A stretch of 11,865 nucleotides of DNA from Verrucomicrobia bacterium UBA1412 (GCA_002305615.1 DBPU01000030.1:1-11865), one strand, 5' to 3'. Positions 1-7,989 are shown, counted from the stretch's first letter. The notes: generated by a model from the sequence alone, not told the origin. Translations and numbers: made by a program.

Positions 1-55
<55 letters not shown>

Positions 56-70
56 TCCAACGCGAGAAAG

Positions 71-99
71 ACTATATCTGAAGAGGCTTTTCTTAGCAA
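71..99 (-). promoter_or_regulatory. Sigma70-type promoter of the initiator tRNA
   Basis: On the minus strand a -35 box TTGCTA (99-94) and a -10 box TATAGT (76-71) are separated by exactly 17 bases. The predicted start is about 7 bases downstream of the -10 box, giving a tRNA 5' leader of roughly 8-10 bases. The tRNA can therefore be transcribed independently of the upstream araD gene. The boxes and spacing are seen in the sequence; promoter activity is inferred. Confidence 0.6.
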
Positions 100-137
100 G
101 CTGTATTTGGAAATATCTGAAGAATTTTCAGGATTAT

Positions 138-863
138 TTAGCTCTTGTCGCTGCCGGGGCCTTCCTTCTGGCCATAGTAGGCGCCTGAGCCGTGTTTACG
201 GGAGAAGTGTTTATTGAGAAGGTGCTGGGGAATGTAATGGGCATTGGGTTTGATGAGCCTGGTTTGGGTCGCCATCAAGGCCACTTGCTCCAGGACGACC
301 GCATTGGCCACGGCTTCCTCCGGGGTTTTGCCCCAGACGAAAGGTCCGTGATGGGCCACCAGCACTGCGGGGCAGAGCATGGGGTCCAGGTCCTTGAAGC
401 ACTCCACGATGAGCTTGCCCGTATTGAGTTCGTAATCGGTCTGAACCTCTTCGGGCCACATGACCCGGGTGCAGGGGATGGAGTTGCTGAAGTAATCGGC
501 ATGGGTAGTACCGAAAACGGGAATTTCCGCGCAGGCCTGTGCCCAGACCGTTGCCTGCAGGCTGTGCGTATGGACAATAGAGCCGATGCCGGGGAAGCTG
601 CGGTAGAGCTCCAGATGTGTCGGAGTATCGGAACTGGGGTTGAGAGAGCCTTCCTCCACGGGCTGACCGCTTTCCAGATCCACCAGCACGATATGTTCGG
701 GTCTGAGCTTGTCATAGGGTACGCCGGAAGGCTTGATGGCGACCAGGCCCTGATCGCGGTCAATGGCGCTGACGTTGCCCCAAGTCAGAACGACCAGGGC
801 TTCGGTTTTGAGCCTGATATTGGCCTTGCAGACCTCTTCTTTGATATGCGTGTGGTTTTTCAT
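138..863 (-). CDS. araD: L-ribulose-5-phosphate 4-epimerase (AraD/UlaF/SgbE family)
   Basis: This 241-residue class II aldolase/epimerase interconverts L-ribulose-5-phosphate and D-xylulose-5-phosphate in the cytosol, feeding pentoses into the pentose phosphate pathway. It follows E. coli AraD nearly end to end: LTWGNVSA (26-33), KPSGV (44-48), SSDTPTH (77-83), GTTHADYF (118-125), IPCTR (129-133) and the C-terminal KHGSGAYYGQ. The expected metal ligands are visible as His98, His100 and His172, with Asp79 in the conserved SSDTPTH motif. Length is close to the usual 231 residues, with a short polar tail. The start lies 8 bases after the guanylyltransferase stop, with no clear Shine-Dalgarno, which implies cotranscription with manC and purL. 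No araA or araB is adjacent, so the physiological substrate (arabinose, ascorbate or another pentose route) cannot be read from context; UlaF- or SgbE-like roles are alternatives. Confidence 0.93.
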   Translation of the reverse strand: MKNHTHIKEEVCKANIRLKTEALVVLTWGNVSAIDRDQGLVAIKPSGVPYDKLRPEHIVLVDLESGQPVEEGSLNPSSDTPTHLELYRSFPGIGSIVHTHSLQATVWAQACAEIPVFGTTHADYFSNSIPCTRVMWPEEVQTDYELNTGKLIVECFKDLDPMLCPAVLVAHHGPFVWGKTPEEAVANAVVLEQVALMATQTRLIKPNAHYIPQHLLNKHFSRKHGSGAYYGQKEGPGSDKS

Positions 864-871
864 GAAATTCG

Positions 872-2023
872 TTAAAGTAGATGTTGGTACTCTGGAGATT
901 GGGATATCTTCGCCAAAAGCTCTTTAATCCTCTGCGATTGAGATTGATGAGCGATCAGGGTGACATCATCGGTGAAAACGACGAGCGATTTCTGAACGCC
1001 CAGCAGAGCCGTCGGGGTGCGGGAAAGTTTCTGGCGGACGTCGAAAACCAGATTTTCATCCGAATCCAGACAGATGAAGGGTGTATTGGAGCAGTTGCCC
1101 GAGCCGTCGTGCTGCAAGTGACGCATGAGCGCAGGCCAGGAACCCAGGTCGTCCCATTCAAAGGAGGTATCCGCCACCAGGATATTGTGCGCCTTTTCCA
1201 TGAGAGCGAAATCAATGGAGATTTTCGTAATCCCGGGGTAATCCTCTTCCAACGTCTGCATTAAGTGTTCGGTTGAGGCACTCGCGGCCGCTTTCCAGCG
1301 CAGGAAAGCATCGGCCATGAGCGGTTGATGTTGGCGCAGGTTCTTGAAAAGAGTCTCACAGGACCAGAGGAACATACCGGCATTCCAGCGATAATCGCCC
1401 GAGGCCAGGTATTTCTCCGCGGTTTCCAGGTTCGGTTTTTCCACGAAAGCCAGCGCCTTGAAAAAAGGAGTGCTCTTCTTCAGAGCCGCGGTAGGGGAGC
1501 CCGTTTCCGGGGGAAAAGCTTCCCCAAGCCGTATATACCCAAAACCGGTGGAGGGTTCAGTGGGCTGAATCCCCAGCGTAATGAGCGCCTCAGATTCCTC
1601 TGCCACGGACCAGGCGTCCAGGAGGGTCTGGCGGAAAAGTTCGACCGTAGGAATCAGATGATCGGCCGAAAGGACCGCCATGACGCCCTGCGGATTACGA
1701 GCCGCGACCAGAGCAGCTCCCAGTGTTACGGCAGCGCAGGTATCGCGCCCGACGGGTTCAGCGATGATGTTTTCATCAGGCAACTCCGGCAACTGTCGGC
1801 GAACCGCATCGGCCTGCTGCCGGTTGGTGATGATGAAAATATGATCAGCTTCGACAACCGGCAGAACTCGGTCCACCGCCTGTTGAAGCAGCGAACGGGC
1901 CCCCAGAAGCTTGATCAATTGCTTTGGAGTTGCCTGGCGGCTTACCGGCCAGAAGCGCTCACCGCGTCCTCCGGCCATGATGACTACATAGCGATTATTC
2001 AGGCTGCCTGCAGCTTCGTTCAT
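872..2023 (-). CDS. manC: Mannose-1-phosphate guanylyltransferase, short form
   Basis: This protein makes GDP-mannose from mannose-1-phosphate and GTP in the cytosol, supplying polysaccharide, glycan or GDP-fucose synthesis. From the chosen start (383 residues) the nucleotidyltransferase signature GGRGERFWPVSR is at 18-29, followed by PKQ at 33-35. EPVGRDT (89-95), SADH (119-122), TGFGYI (159-164), VEKPN (194-198) and WNAGMFLW (213-220) follow, and then the WDDLGSW segment. A left-handed beta-helix-like C-terminal part follows; there is no fused phosphomannose isomerase domain, so this is the short form. An upstream ATG at 2071 would add 16 unconserved residues and overlap purL by 31 bases. 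The start at 2023, 17 bases after the purL stop, fits the family better. The gene appears cotranscribed with purL and araD. Confidence 0.92.
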   Translation of the reverse strand: MNEAAGSLNNRYVVIMAGGRGERFWPVSRQATPKQLIKLLGARSLLQQAVDRVLPVVEADHIFIITNRQQADAVRRQLPELPDENIIAEPVGRDTCAAVTLGAALVAARNPQGVMAVLSADHLIPTVELFRQTLLDAWSVAEESEALITLGIQPTEPSTGFGYIRLGEAFPPETGSPTAALKKSTPFFKALAFVEKPNLETAEKYLASGDYRWNAGMFLWSCETLFKNLRQHQPLMADAFLRWKAAASASTEHLMQTLEEDYPGITKISIDFALMEKAHNILVADTSFEWDDLGSWPALMRHLQHDGSGNCSNTPFICLDSDENLVFDVRQKLSRTPTALLGVQKSLVVFTDDVTLIAHQSQSQRIKELLAKISQSPEYQHLL

Positions 2024-2040
2024 ATCAAAGTTCACGATGT

Positions 2041-4377
2041 TTAATCCATAATTTCGGCCAGGGCATTCCACCAGAGCGAGTGAAGAGCAGGGATGCTCCA
2101 GCTCAGGGTTGAAGCGGTGGCGGTTGTGATGTCGAGTGTGGCCGCCTTGCAGCAGCCGGTGACTTTCCCGATCACGGTTGCCGGTACAGAGCTGGCCTGG
2201 GCCTTAGCCAGAACCTGCTCGGCATGGTCGGCAGAGGTGCTCACAACGACACGGGACTGAGTTTCCCCAAAGAGGAGGGCGTCCAGACGCGAGGATTTCA
2301 CGCCGGAGAGATCGATTTTGGCACCCTTGAAGACGGGTGTATTCAAAGCTACGTTTTTACTGAAACAGCTTTCGGCCAGGCAAACGGCCAGACCGCCTTC
2401 GCTGCAATCATGGGCGCTCTTGATCCAGCCCGAGCGGATACATTCCAGCGTTAGATCCTGAACCGCCTTTTCCTTCTTGAGGTCGCAGCGCGGAGGTAAA
2501 CCGTTCTTAACGTCGTGCTTTGCCATCAGGTACGCGGAGCCGCCCAGACCCAGGTTCGGATCGGCTGAATCGACCGCATCACCCAGAAGGATAATTACGT
2601 CGCCTTCATCTTTGAACCACTGGGTGGTGATGTGCTCTTTTTTCTCAATGAGGCCTACCAACGCGAGGGTAGGGGTCGGGTCGATGGCACCCATGGGGTT
2701 CTGGTTGTAGAGGCTGACGTTGCCGCCGGTCACCGGGGCATTGAACGCAGCGCAGGCCTCCGCCAATCCACGCACAGATTCCTTCAATTGGAAGAAGAGC
2801 TCGGGGTTATGCGGATTGCCGAAATTCAAATTATCCGTGCTGCCCAGCGGAGTCGCACCGGAGCAGGCCAGATTGCGTGCGCATTCAGCCACGACCGTCT
2901 TGCTGCCTTCGTAAGGATCCAGATAGACGTAAACACCGTTGCCATCCACCGAGAGGGCAATAAATTTTTCGATTCCCGCGGGGACAGATTCCGCGGCTCC
3001 ATCGGGGAGCATCGGCAGGCTGTCTCCCTTAATGCGGACCACGGCGGCATCCGAACCGGGGCAAACCACTGAGCCGTCGCGCACCATGTGATCATATTGG
3101 CGATAGACCCAATTCTTGGAAGCGATCGTGGGCGTTTGCAGGAGCATCTCCAGGTCTTTGGCCGGGCTGGTTGTATCGGAGAGTGAATTCACCCGATATG
3201 CGCGCACGCCCTGCATGTAAGCGGGCTCTTTGGAATCGCGGTGGTAAACCGGGGAATCATTGGCGATCTTGGCGGCCGGGATATTGGCAACGACCTGGCC
3301 GTGGTTCTTCACGACCATGCGGCCGGTATCTGTCACTACGCCGATTTCGGACCAGGGCAGATCCCATTTATCAAAAATACGCTGAACCTCGGCTTCGTGT
3401 CCCTTATTGACGATGATGAGCATTCGTTCCTGGGATTCGCTCAGCATGATTTCATAAGGAGTCATGCCGGTGGCACGCTGAGGAACTTTGCTGAGCTCGA
3501 TCTCGATACCGGTGCCGGCACGGGCAGCTGTTTCGCAGGTCGAGCAGGTAAGCCCGGCGGCTCCCATATCCTGAATGCCGGCGACCGCATCCTTGGCGGC
3601 CAGAAGCTCCAAACAAGCCTCCATTACCAGCTTTTCCATGAAGGGGTCGCCTACCTGAACGGCTCCGCGCTGTTGCTCGGCAGAGGCCTCGGTTAAATCC
3701 TGCGAGGCGAAAGCAGCTCCGGCCAGACCGTCGCGGCCGGTTGCGGGCCCGACATAAAAGACCGGGTTGCCGATGCCCTTGGCAGCGCCTCGGGCGATCT
3801 GTTCATGCCGCAAGACACCCAGGCAAAAGGCGTTGACCAGCGGATTGCCTTCGTAAGAATCGTCAAAGCAGACTTCTCCGGCGATCGTCGGGATGCCGAA
3901 GCAGTTGCCGTAATGGGCGATACCGCCTACCACACCGCGGAAAAGACGCTGGACTTCCGGCGAAGAGAGATTGCCGAAACGCAGCGAATTCATGGCGCAG
4001 ATGGGGCGCGCACCCATGGTGAAAATATCCCGGATGATGCCGCCTACGCCGGTAGCCGCTCCCTGGAAGGGCTCGACTGCGCTGGGGTGATTGTGCGACT
4101 CCATCTTGAAAGCGATGGCCAGATTATCGCCAATATCGATGATGCCGGCATTTTCTTCGCCGGCACCGACCAGGATTTTCTTTGAGCGGGTTGGAAATTG
4201 TTTCAGTAAGGGCTTGGTATTCTTGTAGGAGCAGTGTTCGCTCCACATCACCGAGAAAATGCCCAGCTCGGTATAGTTGGGTTCTCTGCCCAGAATTTTG
4301 AGGATATTCTCGTATTCCTCCGGCGTGATTCCGTGTTGTGCCACCAGTTCGGGCGTAATAGCAGGGTCTTTTGTCAT
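2041..4377 (-). CDS. purL: Phosphoribosylformylglycinamidine synthase subunit PurL (short form)
   Basis: PurL catalyses the ATP-dependent amidation of FGAR to FGAM, the fourth step of purine synthesis, using ammonia from PurQ. At 778 residues it is the short PurL that needs PurS and PurQ, not the ~1300-residue fused enzyme of gammaproteobacteria. Conserved signatures include WSEHCSYK (45-52, with His48), ESHNHPSAVEPFQGAATGVG (93-112, ATP/Mg and phosphate binding), QDMGAAGL, and GGNVSLYNQ near residue 550 in the second half. The two AIRS-like halves are both complete, and no frameshift is visible. The ATG is 30 bases downstream of the purQ stop with no recognisable Shine-Dalgarno. The stop is 17 bases before the guanylyltransferase start, placing PurL in the middle of a five-gene series. 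Confidence 0.97.
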   Translation of the reverse strand: MTKDPAITPELVAQHGITPEEYENILKILGREPNYTELGIFSVMWSEHCSYKNTKPLLKQFPTRSKKILVGAGEENAGIIDIGDNLAIAFKMESHNHPSAVEPFQGAATGVGGIIRDIFTMGARPICAMNSLRFGNLSSPEVQRLFRGVVGGIAHYGNCFGIPTIAGEVCFDDSYEGNPLVNAFCLGVLRHEQIARGAAKGIGNPVFYVGPATGRDGLAGAAFASQDLTEASAEQQRGAVQVGDPFMEKLVMEACLELLAAKDAVAGIQDMGAAGLTCSTCETAARAGTGIEIELSKVPQRATGMTPYEIMLSESQERMLIIVNKGHEAEVQRIFDKWDLPWSEIGVVTDTGRMVVKNHGQVVANIPAAKIANDSPVYHRDSKEPAYMQGVRAYRVNSLSDTTSPAKDLEMLLQTPTIASKNWVYRQYDHMVRDGSVVCPGSDAAVVRIKGDSLPMLPDGAAESVPAGIEKFIALSVDGNGVYVYLDPYEGSKTVVAECARNLACSGATPLGSTDNLNFGNPHNPELFFQLKESVRGLAEACAAFNAPVTGGNVSLYNQNPMGAIDPTPTLALVGLIEKKEHITTQWFKDEGDVIILLGDAVDSADPNLGLGGSAYLMAKHDVKNGLPPRCDLKKEKAVQDLTLECIRSGWIKSAHDCSEGGLAVCLAESCFSKNVALNTPVFKGAKIDLSGVKSSRLDALLFGETQSRVVVSTSADHAEQVLAKAQASSVPATVIGKVTGCCKAATLDITTATASTLSWSIPALHSLWWNALAEIMD

Positions 4378-4407
4378 AGTTAGAGAATCAAAATGAGAAG
4401 TAAAGGG

Positions 4408-5112
4408 TTATGAGCGTTTCCGGTTTTCGAGGAATTGAACCATGCTCTCCAGGAGGATGCGGCCATCATGACCGGAGAGAATTTTTTCGCTGGCACGCTC
4501 GGGGTGGGGCATGAGGCCGGCCACATTTTTCTGAGCGTTACAGATACCGGCGATATTGAGCAGGGAACCATTGGGGTTGGATTCCGGGGTAGTGTTGCCG
4601 TGGCGGTCGCAATAGCGCCAGAGGATTTGCCCGTTTTCCTCCATCTGCTTGAGTGTTTCAGCGTCGGCAAAGTAGCAGCCTTCTCCGTGGGCGATCGGGA
4701 TTCTCAGGAGCGTTCCTTCCGGGGCTTTGCAGGTAAAGGGCGTATCCGGGTTGCCGGTGCGCAGCCAGACAAATTCGCAGCGGAACGAGATGCCTTTATT
4801 GCGGATCAACGCTCCGGGCAGGAGTCCGGCTTCACATAAAATCTGGAAACCGTTGCAGATACCCAGCACCAGTCCGCCGCGGTCGGCAAACTGCTTCACG
4901 GCGGCCATGATGTTGCTGTAGCGGGCGATGGCGCCGGTGCGCAGATAATCTCCATAGCTGAAACCTCCCGGGACAATGACCGCATCGGTGTCGCCCAGGC
5001 TGGTATCTTTATGCCAGAGCAGGCGGGCATTGTGGCCCAGAACGTTTTTGAGAACGTGAACACAGTCCTGGTCACAATTACTTCCAGGAAACTGAAGGAC
5101 GGAAAAATTCAT
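4408..5112 (-). CDS. purQ: Phosphoribosylformylglycinamidine synthase, glutaminase subunit PurQ
   Basis: PurQ is the class I glutamine amidotransferase subunit that hydrolyses glutamine and passes ammonia to PurL for FGAM formation. The 234-residue protein begins MNFSVLQFPGSNCDQD, typical for PurQ. It has PGGFSYGDYLRTGAIA (48-63), the nucleophile elbow GICNGFQ with Cys86, and the MPHPER segment with His203 and Glu205 completing the triad. Length matches the usual 225-235 residues. It lies 20 bases downstream of purS and 30 bases upstream of purL, as expected for subunits of one PurLQS complex. No Shine-Dalgarno is visible before the ATG, in keeping with most genes of the window. Confidence 0.97.
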   Translation of the reverse strand: MNFSVLQFPGSNCDQDCVHVLKNVLGHNARLLWHKDTSLGDTDAVIVPGGFSYGDYLRTGAIARYSNIMAAVKQFADRGGLVLGICNGFQILCEAGLLPGALIRNKGISFRCEFVWLRTGNPDTPFTCKAPEGTLLRIPIAHGEGCYFADAETLKQMEENGQILWRYCDRHGNTTPESNPNGSLLNIAGICNAQKNVAGLMPHPERASEKILSGHDGRILLESMVQFLENRKRS

Positions 5113-5132
5113 AATTCAGCTTGAGTGGGTGT

Positions 5133-5372
5133 CTATTCGATCTCCACAGAATAATCTTCAATCACGGGATTGCTGAGAATCTTGTGACTGGCTTGGCTGA
5201 TACTCTTGAGAGCGGCTTCGCGATCGGTACCTTCCAGTTCGATCTCGATATATTTTCCAATACGGACATCCTTAATGCCGGTGAAGCCGATGTGCTCAAG
5301 AGCGGTTTGGACAGTTTTGCCCTGAGGATCCAGGACAGCTTTTTTGGGTGTGACGGTAATTTTAGCTTTCAT
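5133..5372 (-). CDS. purS: Phosphoribosylformylglycinamidine synthase subunit PurS
   Basis: PurS is the small structural subunit that bridges PurQ and short-form PurL in the FGAM synthase complex. The 79-residue protein has the family pattern: an N-terminal beta strand (MKAKITVTPKKAVLDPQGKT), then VQTALEHIGF, VRIGKYIEIEL and a C-terminal VIEDYSVEIE. Length is typical (about 80 residues). It is the first gene of the purS-purQ-purL-manC-araD series and is divergent from the HlyD-like gene. A possible promoter and a 7-bp dyad lie in its 5' region. Confidence 0.94.
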   Translation of the reverse strand: MKAKITVTPKKAVLDPQGKTVQTALEHIGFTGIKDVRIGKYIEIELEGTDREAALKSISQASHKILSNPVIEDYSVEIE

Positions 5373-5383
5373 ATCCGGGAATA

Positions 5384-5402
5384 GTTTCCACGATCTGGAA
5401 AC
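5384..5402. promoter_or_regulatory. Seven-base-pair inverted repeat in the purS 5' region
   Basis: GTTTCCA (5384-5390) and TGGAAAC (5396-5402) form a perfect 7-bp dyad around a 5-base loop CGATC, ending 12 bases before the purS start codon. It could be an operator for a regulator of the purine operon or a hairpin in the mRNA leader. The sequence alone does not decide between them, and it has no U tract, so it is not a terminator. Confidence 0.4.
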
Positions 5403-5446
5403 CGTTCTGAGCCTACACCAATCGACCGGAAGTAGCCAGTATTACT

Positions 5447-5475
5447 TTTAAAACCTTATGACTTTTTCTGGACAA
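5447..5475 (-). promoter_or_regulatory. Possible promoter of the purS-purQ-purL operon
   Basis: On the minus strand TTGTCC (5475-5470) and TTTAAA (5452-5447) are spaced by 17 bases. Each matches the sigma70 consensus at four of six positions. Transcription from here would give a leader of about 70 bases containing the 5384-5402 dyad. The match is modest, so this is only a candidate. Confidence 0.35.
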
Positions 5476-5487
5476 TAAGCCTGAATA

Positions 5488-6690
5488 ATGCATAGACTCT
5501 GTGCAGGCGTGCATGGGAGCTGTTTCCGGTTTTCATTTTTATTGGCATGTTTGTTGCTGCATGGCACTCCGGTTACTTGCAATAGTTTAACGGTGAAGAA
5601 TCATTTGGAACCTATACCAACTCCTAAGGACCAGTTATGGAAGGAGTTCAGATTGGCTTACCTTCCTTGGGTTGTCATGGCCCTCGCGCTTGGGGCCACT
5701 TGGTGGGTTTGGGCTAACGTGCTCATTGCCCCAACGATGATGGGGGAAGTCGAAATTGTTCGGGCCCAAGTTACGAGTCCCTCGGTCGGAGTGGTCCAGC
5801 AGGTCGTTGCCCAGCGCTTTGATGAAGTCAAAGCCGGTGACCCTCTGGTGATCATTAAGCCCTCTGATACCCGCAATCTCCTCAATGGAATCAGTCTGGA
5901 ATTAGATCTCCTGGCTTCTCGTTCCAATTCCGATTCCCAGATAACCTTGCGCAGAGCCGAGGCCGATTACTATTCCCTGCGGATAAACCTGCTCGCCAAG
6001 AAAGTGGAGCTCGCCCGGAGCAAAGTGGAATTGGAGCGGGCCGAGAAAGATTTAGTCCGGAATGCAGAGCTTTCCAAAGAGAATTACGTTTCCAAGGAGT
6101 TTTATGATATCTCCCTGGCCGAACGCGACAGTGCGCAGAAAGAAATCGAAGAACTTTCAGCTGTGATCCCCGGCTTGGAAGAGGGAGTTGAAAAACTCCG
6201 CGTCGAGATCGAACAGGCAGGCGCCTTTGTCGGGAATGATTTTTCACAGAAGATCGCAGATCTGGAGGCAAGACTCGCCGCTGCTCCCTCTGAGGCTAAC
6301 CCCATTGTTCTGAGTGCCCCGATTGACGGAATGGTCAGTGGTGTCTGGTGCTCGCCCGGTGAGACCGTTACCGAGGGTTATGTCATGATGATGGTCAATG
6401 CCACCGAAGCCATGAGGATTGTCGCCTATATGCGGCAGCCTTTCCCGGTGGACCCGTTCCCGGGGATGCAGGCCAAGATTGTGACCCATTCCAAGGTTCA
6501 GCGTGTCCTGGCCGTTACGGAAGTGGAGAATGTGGGCCGTTTCATGGAGCCCATTACCAACAGTCTGGCTCGCCTGGCCACCGATCAGATGGTGGATATG
6601 GGGTTGCCGGTCTCTTTCAAAATCCCTAAAGATGTGAAGCTGCGTCCAGGCGAAACCGTCGGACTGATGCTGGATGGCCGGAGAAAATAA
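5488..6690 (+). CDS. HlyD/EmrA-type membrane fusion protein
   Basis: This is a periplasmic adaptor of the HlyD family, normally linking an inner-membrane exporter to an outer-membrane channel. A single transmembrane helix lies at about 57-80 (AYLPWVVMALALGATWWVWA). It is followed by a first half-lipoyl segment (about 95-124, VTSPSVGVVQQVVAQRFDEVKAGDPLVII), a long charged coiled-coil hairpin (about 130-255) and the second half-lipoyl segment (SAPIDGMVSGVWCSPGETV). A beta-barrel-like C terminus completes it. The coordinates use the only ATG before residue 64. Residues 1-35 are Cys-rich, contain a second hydrophobic run and look non-coding, so a GTG at 5593 (giving 365 residues) may be the true start. 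It is monocistronic here: divergent from purS, with a terminator after it and no exporter or TolC gene in the window. Its substrate is unknown. Confidence 0.82.
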   Translation: MHRLCAGVHGSCFRFSFLLACLLLHGTPVTCNSLTVKNHLEPIPTPKDQLWKEFRLAYLPWVVMALALGATWWVWANVLIAPTMMGEVEIVRAQVTSPSVGVVQQVVAQRFDEVKAGDPLVIIKPSDTRNLLNGISLELDLLASRSNSDSQITLRRAEADYYSLRINLLAKKVELARSKVELERAEKDLVRNAELSKENYVSKEFYDISLAERDSAQKEIEELSAVIPGLEEGVEKLRVEIEQAGAFVGNDFSQKIADLEARLAAAPSEANPIVLSAPIDGMVSGVWCSPGETVTEGYVMMMVNATEAMRIVAYMRQPFPVDPFPGMQAKIVTHSKVQRVLAVTEVENVGRFMEPITNSLARLATDQMVDMGLPVSFKIPKDVKLRPGETVGLMLDGRRK

Positions 6691-6714
6691 GATCCGGAAT
6701 TCAGAACTCGATTT

Positions 6715-6751
6715 AAAAAGCGGCCCTCTTTTTTAAGATTGGCCGCTTTTT
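6715..6751. terminator. Bidirectional intrinsic terminator between the HlyD-like gene and obg
   Basis: AAAAAGCGGCC (6715-6725) pairs perfectly with GGCCGCTTTTT (6741-6751) around a 15-base loop. The GC stem core is flanked by A and T runs on either side, so both strands yield a hairpin followed by U residues. It sits between two convergent genes ending at 6690 (plus) and 6787 (minus) and can serve both. Confidence 0.85.
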
Positions 6752-6786
6752 AATTTTCTCGTGTTCCGTGGAGAAATCGCTCGAAT

Positions 6787-7971
6787 CTACGGGAGAAGGA
6801 GAGAAGAAGTTTGTTCTTGAGTGGGCTCCGGGGCGCTGTCCACAGCCGAACGCAGAGAGTCCAGAAAAGCGGGGACGCCCTCTTCCAAAATCGCAGAAAT
6901 GGAGAGGATCGGAGTTTTCCGGATATGTTGTTTGAAGGCTTTCAGATTTTCCACGGCCTGGGGCTCATCCATCTTATTGGCGACCACCATCCGCGGACGC
7001 TCAAGCAGATTTTTATCGTAGTATTTGAGCTCATCCAGAAGCTGGCGATAGTCTTCCCAGGGTTTGCGGCCTTCGCTGCCTGCCATGTCGAGCAGGATCA
7101 CGATCAATTTGCAGCGGCGGATATGCCGCAGAAACGCATGACCCAGACCTTTATTCTCGTGCGCTCCCGGGATCAATCCCGGTACGTCGCAGACAGTAAT
7201 CCGGTGGTAATCCACAGGGTACTCGACAATCCCGACATTGGGATGAAGCGTCGTAAAGGGGTAGGCGGCCACTTTCGGGCGTGCCTGTGAAATAGCGGTG
7301 AGAAGGGTCGATTTACCCGCATTCGGGAAGCCGACCAGAGCGGCATCAGCCACCAGGCGCAGCTCCAGGAGGTAATCTCCCTCTTGTCCTGGCTCGCCCG
7401 GTTGGGCAAAACGGGGTGTCTGGCGGGTAGCCGTAGCGAAATTCCGGTTTCCCAGTCCGCCGCGTCCGCCTTTGCAGAGCAGGAGACGATCTCCATTCTT
7501 GAGCAGATCGCCGACGAGCTCCTTTTCGGGCTCCTGAATATTGGAGTGAATAATGGATGCGTTCTTGGAAAGGTCATACTCCCAGGCCATTTCTGCACCC
7601 AGCTGCCGAACCGTCGGCTTCATTTCAGCCACTTCATTTTCGCTGAAGGGAACATCTTCGGGCTGAATCACCGGAGGCAGCTTCCAGACAAGGGTACCGC
7701 AGGGCACCTTGATCAGGAGGTCCTTGCCGGCCGGGCCATCCATTCCCTTACCCAGACCGGGGGTTCCGTTCTCGGCGATCAATCGCGGGGTGTAATACTG
7801 ATTGATCAAATTATTGATATCATCGTCGGCCTCCAGAATCACACTGCCTCCGCGACCGCCATTGCCGCCGCTGGGACCGCCCTTGGGACGAAAAGCCTCC
7901 CGCTGGAATGCAACGCACCCTTTACCGCCGTGACCCGCACGGGCGAAAACCTTAACTTGATCAATAAACAT
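6787..7971 (-). CDS. obg: GTPase Obg/CgtA
   Basis: Obg is an essential ribosome-associated GTPase acting in late 50S assembly and stress control. The glycine-rich Obg fold is at the N terminus (HGGKGCVAFQREAFRPKGGPSGGNGGRGG, 14-42, and KGGRGGLGNRNF, 167-178). The G domain shows G1 GFPNAGKST (214-222), switch I YPFTTLHPNVG (237-247), G3 DVPGLI (262-267), G4 NKMD (332-335) and G5 SISA (357-360). The Obg fold is interrupted by extra sequence at about 97-157, making G1 fall some 48 residues later than in E. coli ObgE. The C-terminal tail after G5 is short. It is third in the order rplU-rpmA-obg, the widely conserved arrangement, but a strong terminator lies between rpmA and its start. No Shine-Dalgarno precedes the ATG. 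Confidence 0.96.
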   Translation of the reverse strand: MFIDQVKVFARAGHGGKGCVAFQREAFRPKGGPSGGNGGRGGSVILEADDDINNLINQYYTPRLIAENGTPGLGKGMDGPAGKDLLIKVPCGTLVWKLPPVIQPEDVPFSENEVAEMKPTVRQLGAEMAWEYDLSKNASIIHSNIQEPEKELVGDLLKNGDRLLLCKGGRGGLGNRNFATATRQTPRFAQPGEPGQEGDYLLELRLVADAALVGFPNAGKSTLLTAISQARPKVAAYPFTTLHPNVGIVEYPVDYHRITVCDVPGLIPGAHENKGLGHAFLRHIRRCKLIVILLDMAGSEGRKPWEDYRQLLDELKYYDKNLLERPRMVVANKMDEPQAVENLKAFKQHIRKTPILSISAILEEGVPAFLDSLRSAVDSAPEPTQEQTSSLLLP

Positions 7972-7989
7972 GAGCGAAAATGAGAAGCC

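Noticed and set aside
74..123. Eleven-base direct repeat ATATCTGAAGA (74-84 and 113-123) downstream of araD
   Set aside because: There are only two copies in a short AT-rich spacer, and one overlaps the tRNA promoter; chance is the simplest explanation.
117..131. Small hairpin CTGAA/TTCAG after the araD stop as a terminator
   Set aside because: The stem is only 5 bp with a single G:C-rich end and no U tract.
192..875. Long plus-strand reading frame opposite araD
   Set aside because: The opposite strand encodes a clear AraD with its metal-binding residues; this is an antisense shadow with no recognisable domain.
1325..2044. Long plus-strand reading frame opposite the guanylyltransferase gene
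   Set aside because: It is antisense to a well-conserved enzyme, and its translation shows no family pattern.
2024..2071. N-terminal extension of the guanylyltransferase to an upstream ATG
   Set aside because: It overlaps purL by 31 bases and adds 16 residues with no family counterpart; the ATG at 2023 is more likely.
7384..7983. Plus-strand reading frame of 199 codons opposite obg
   Set aside because: It is an antisense shadow of the conserved glycine-rich Obg domain.
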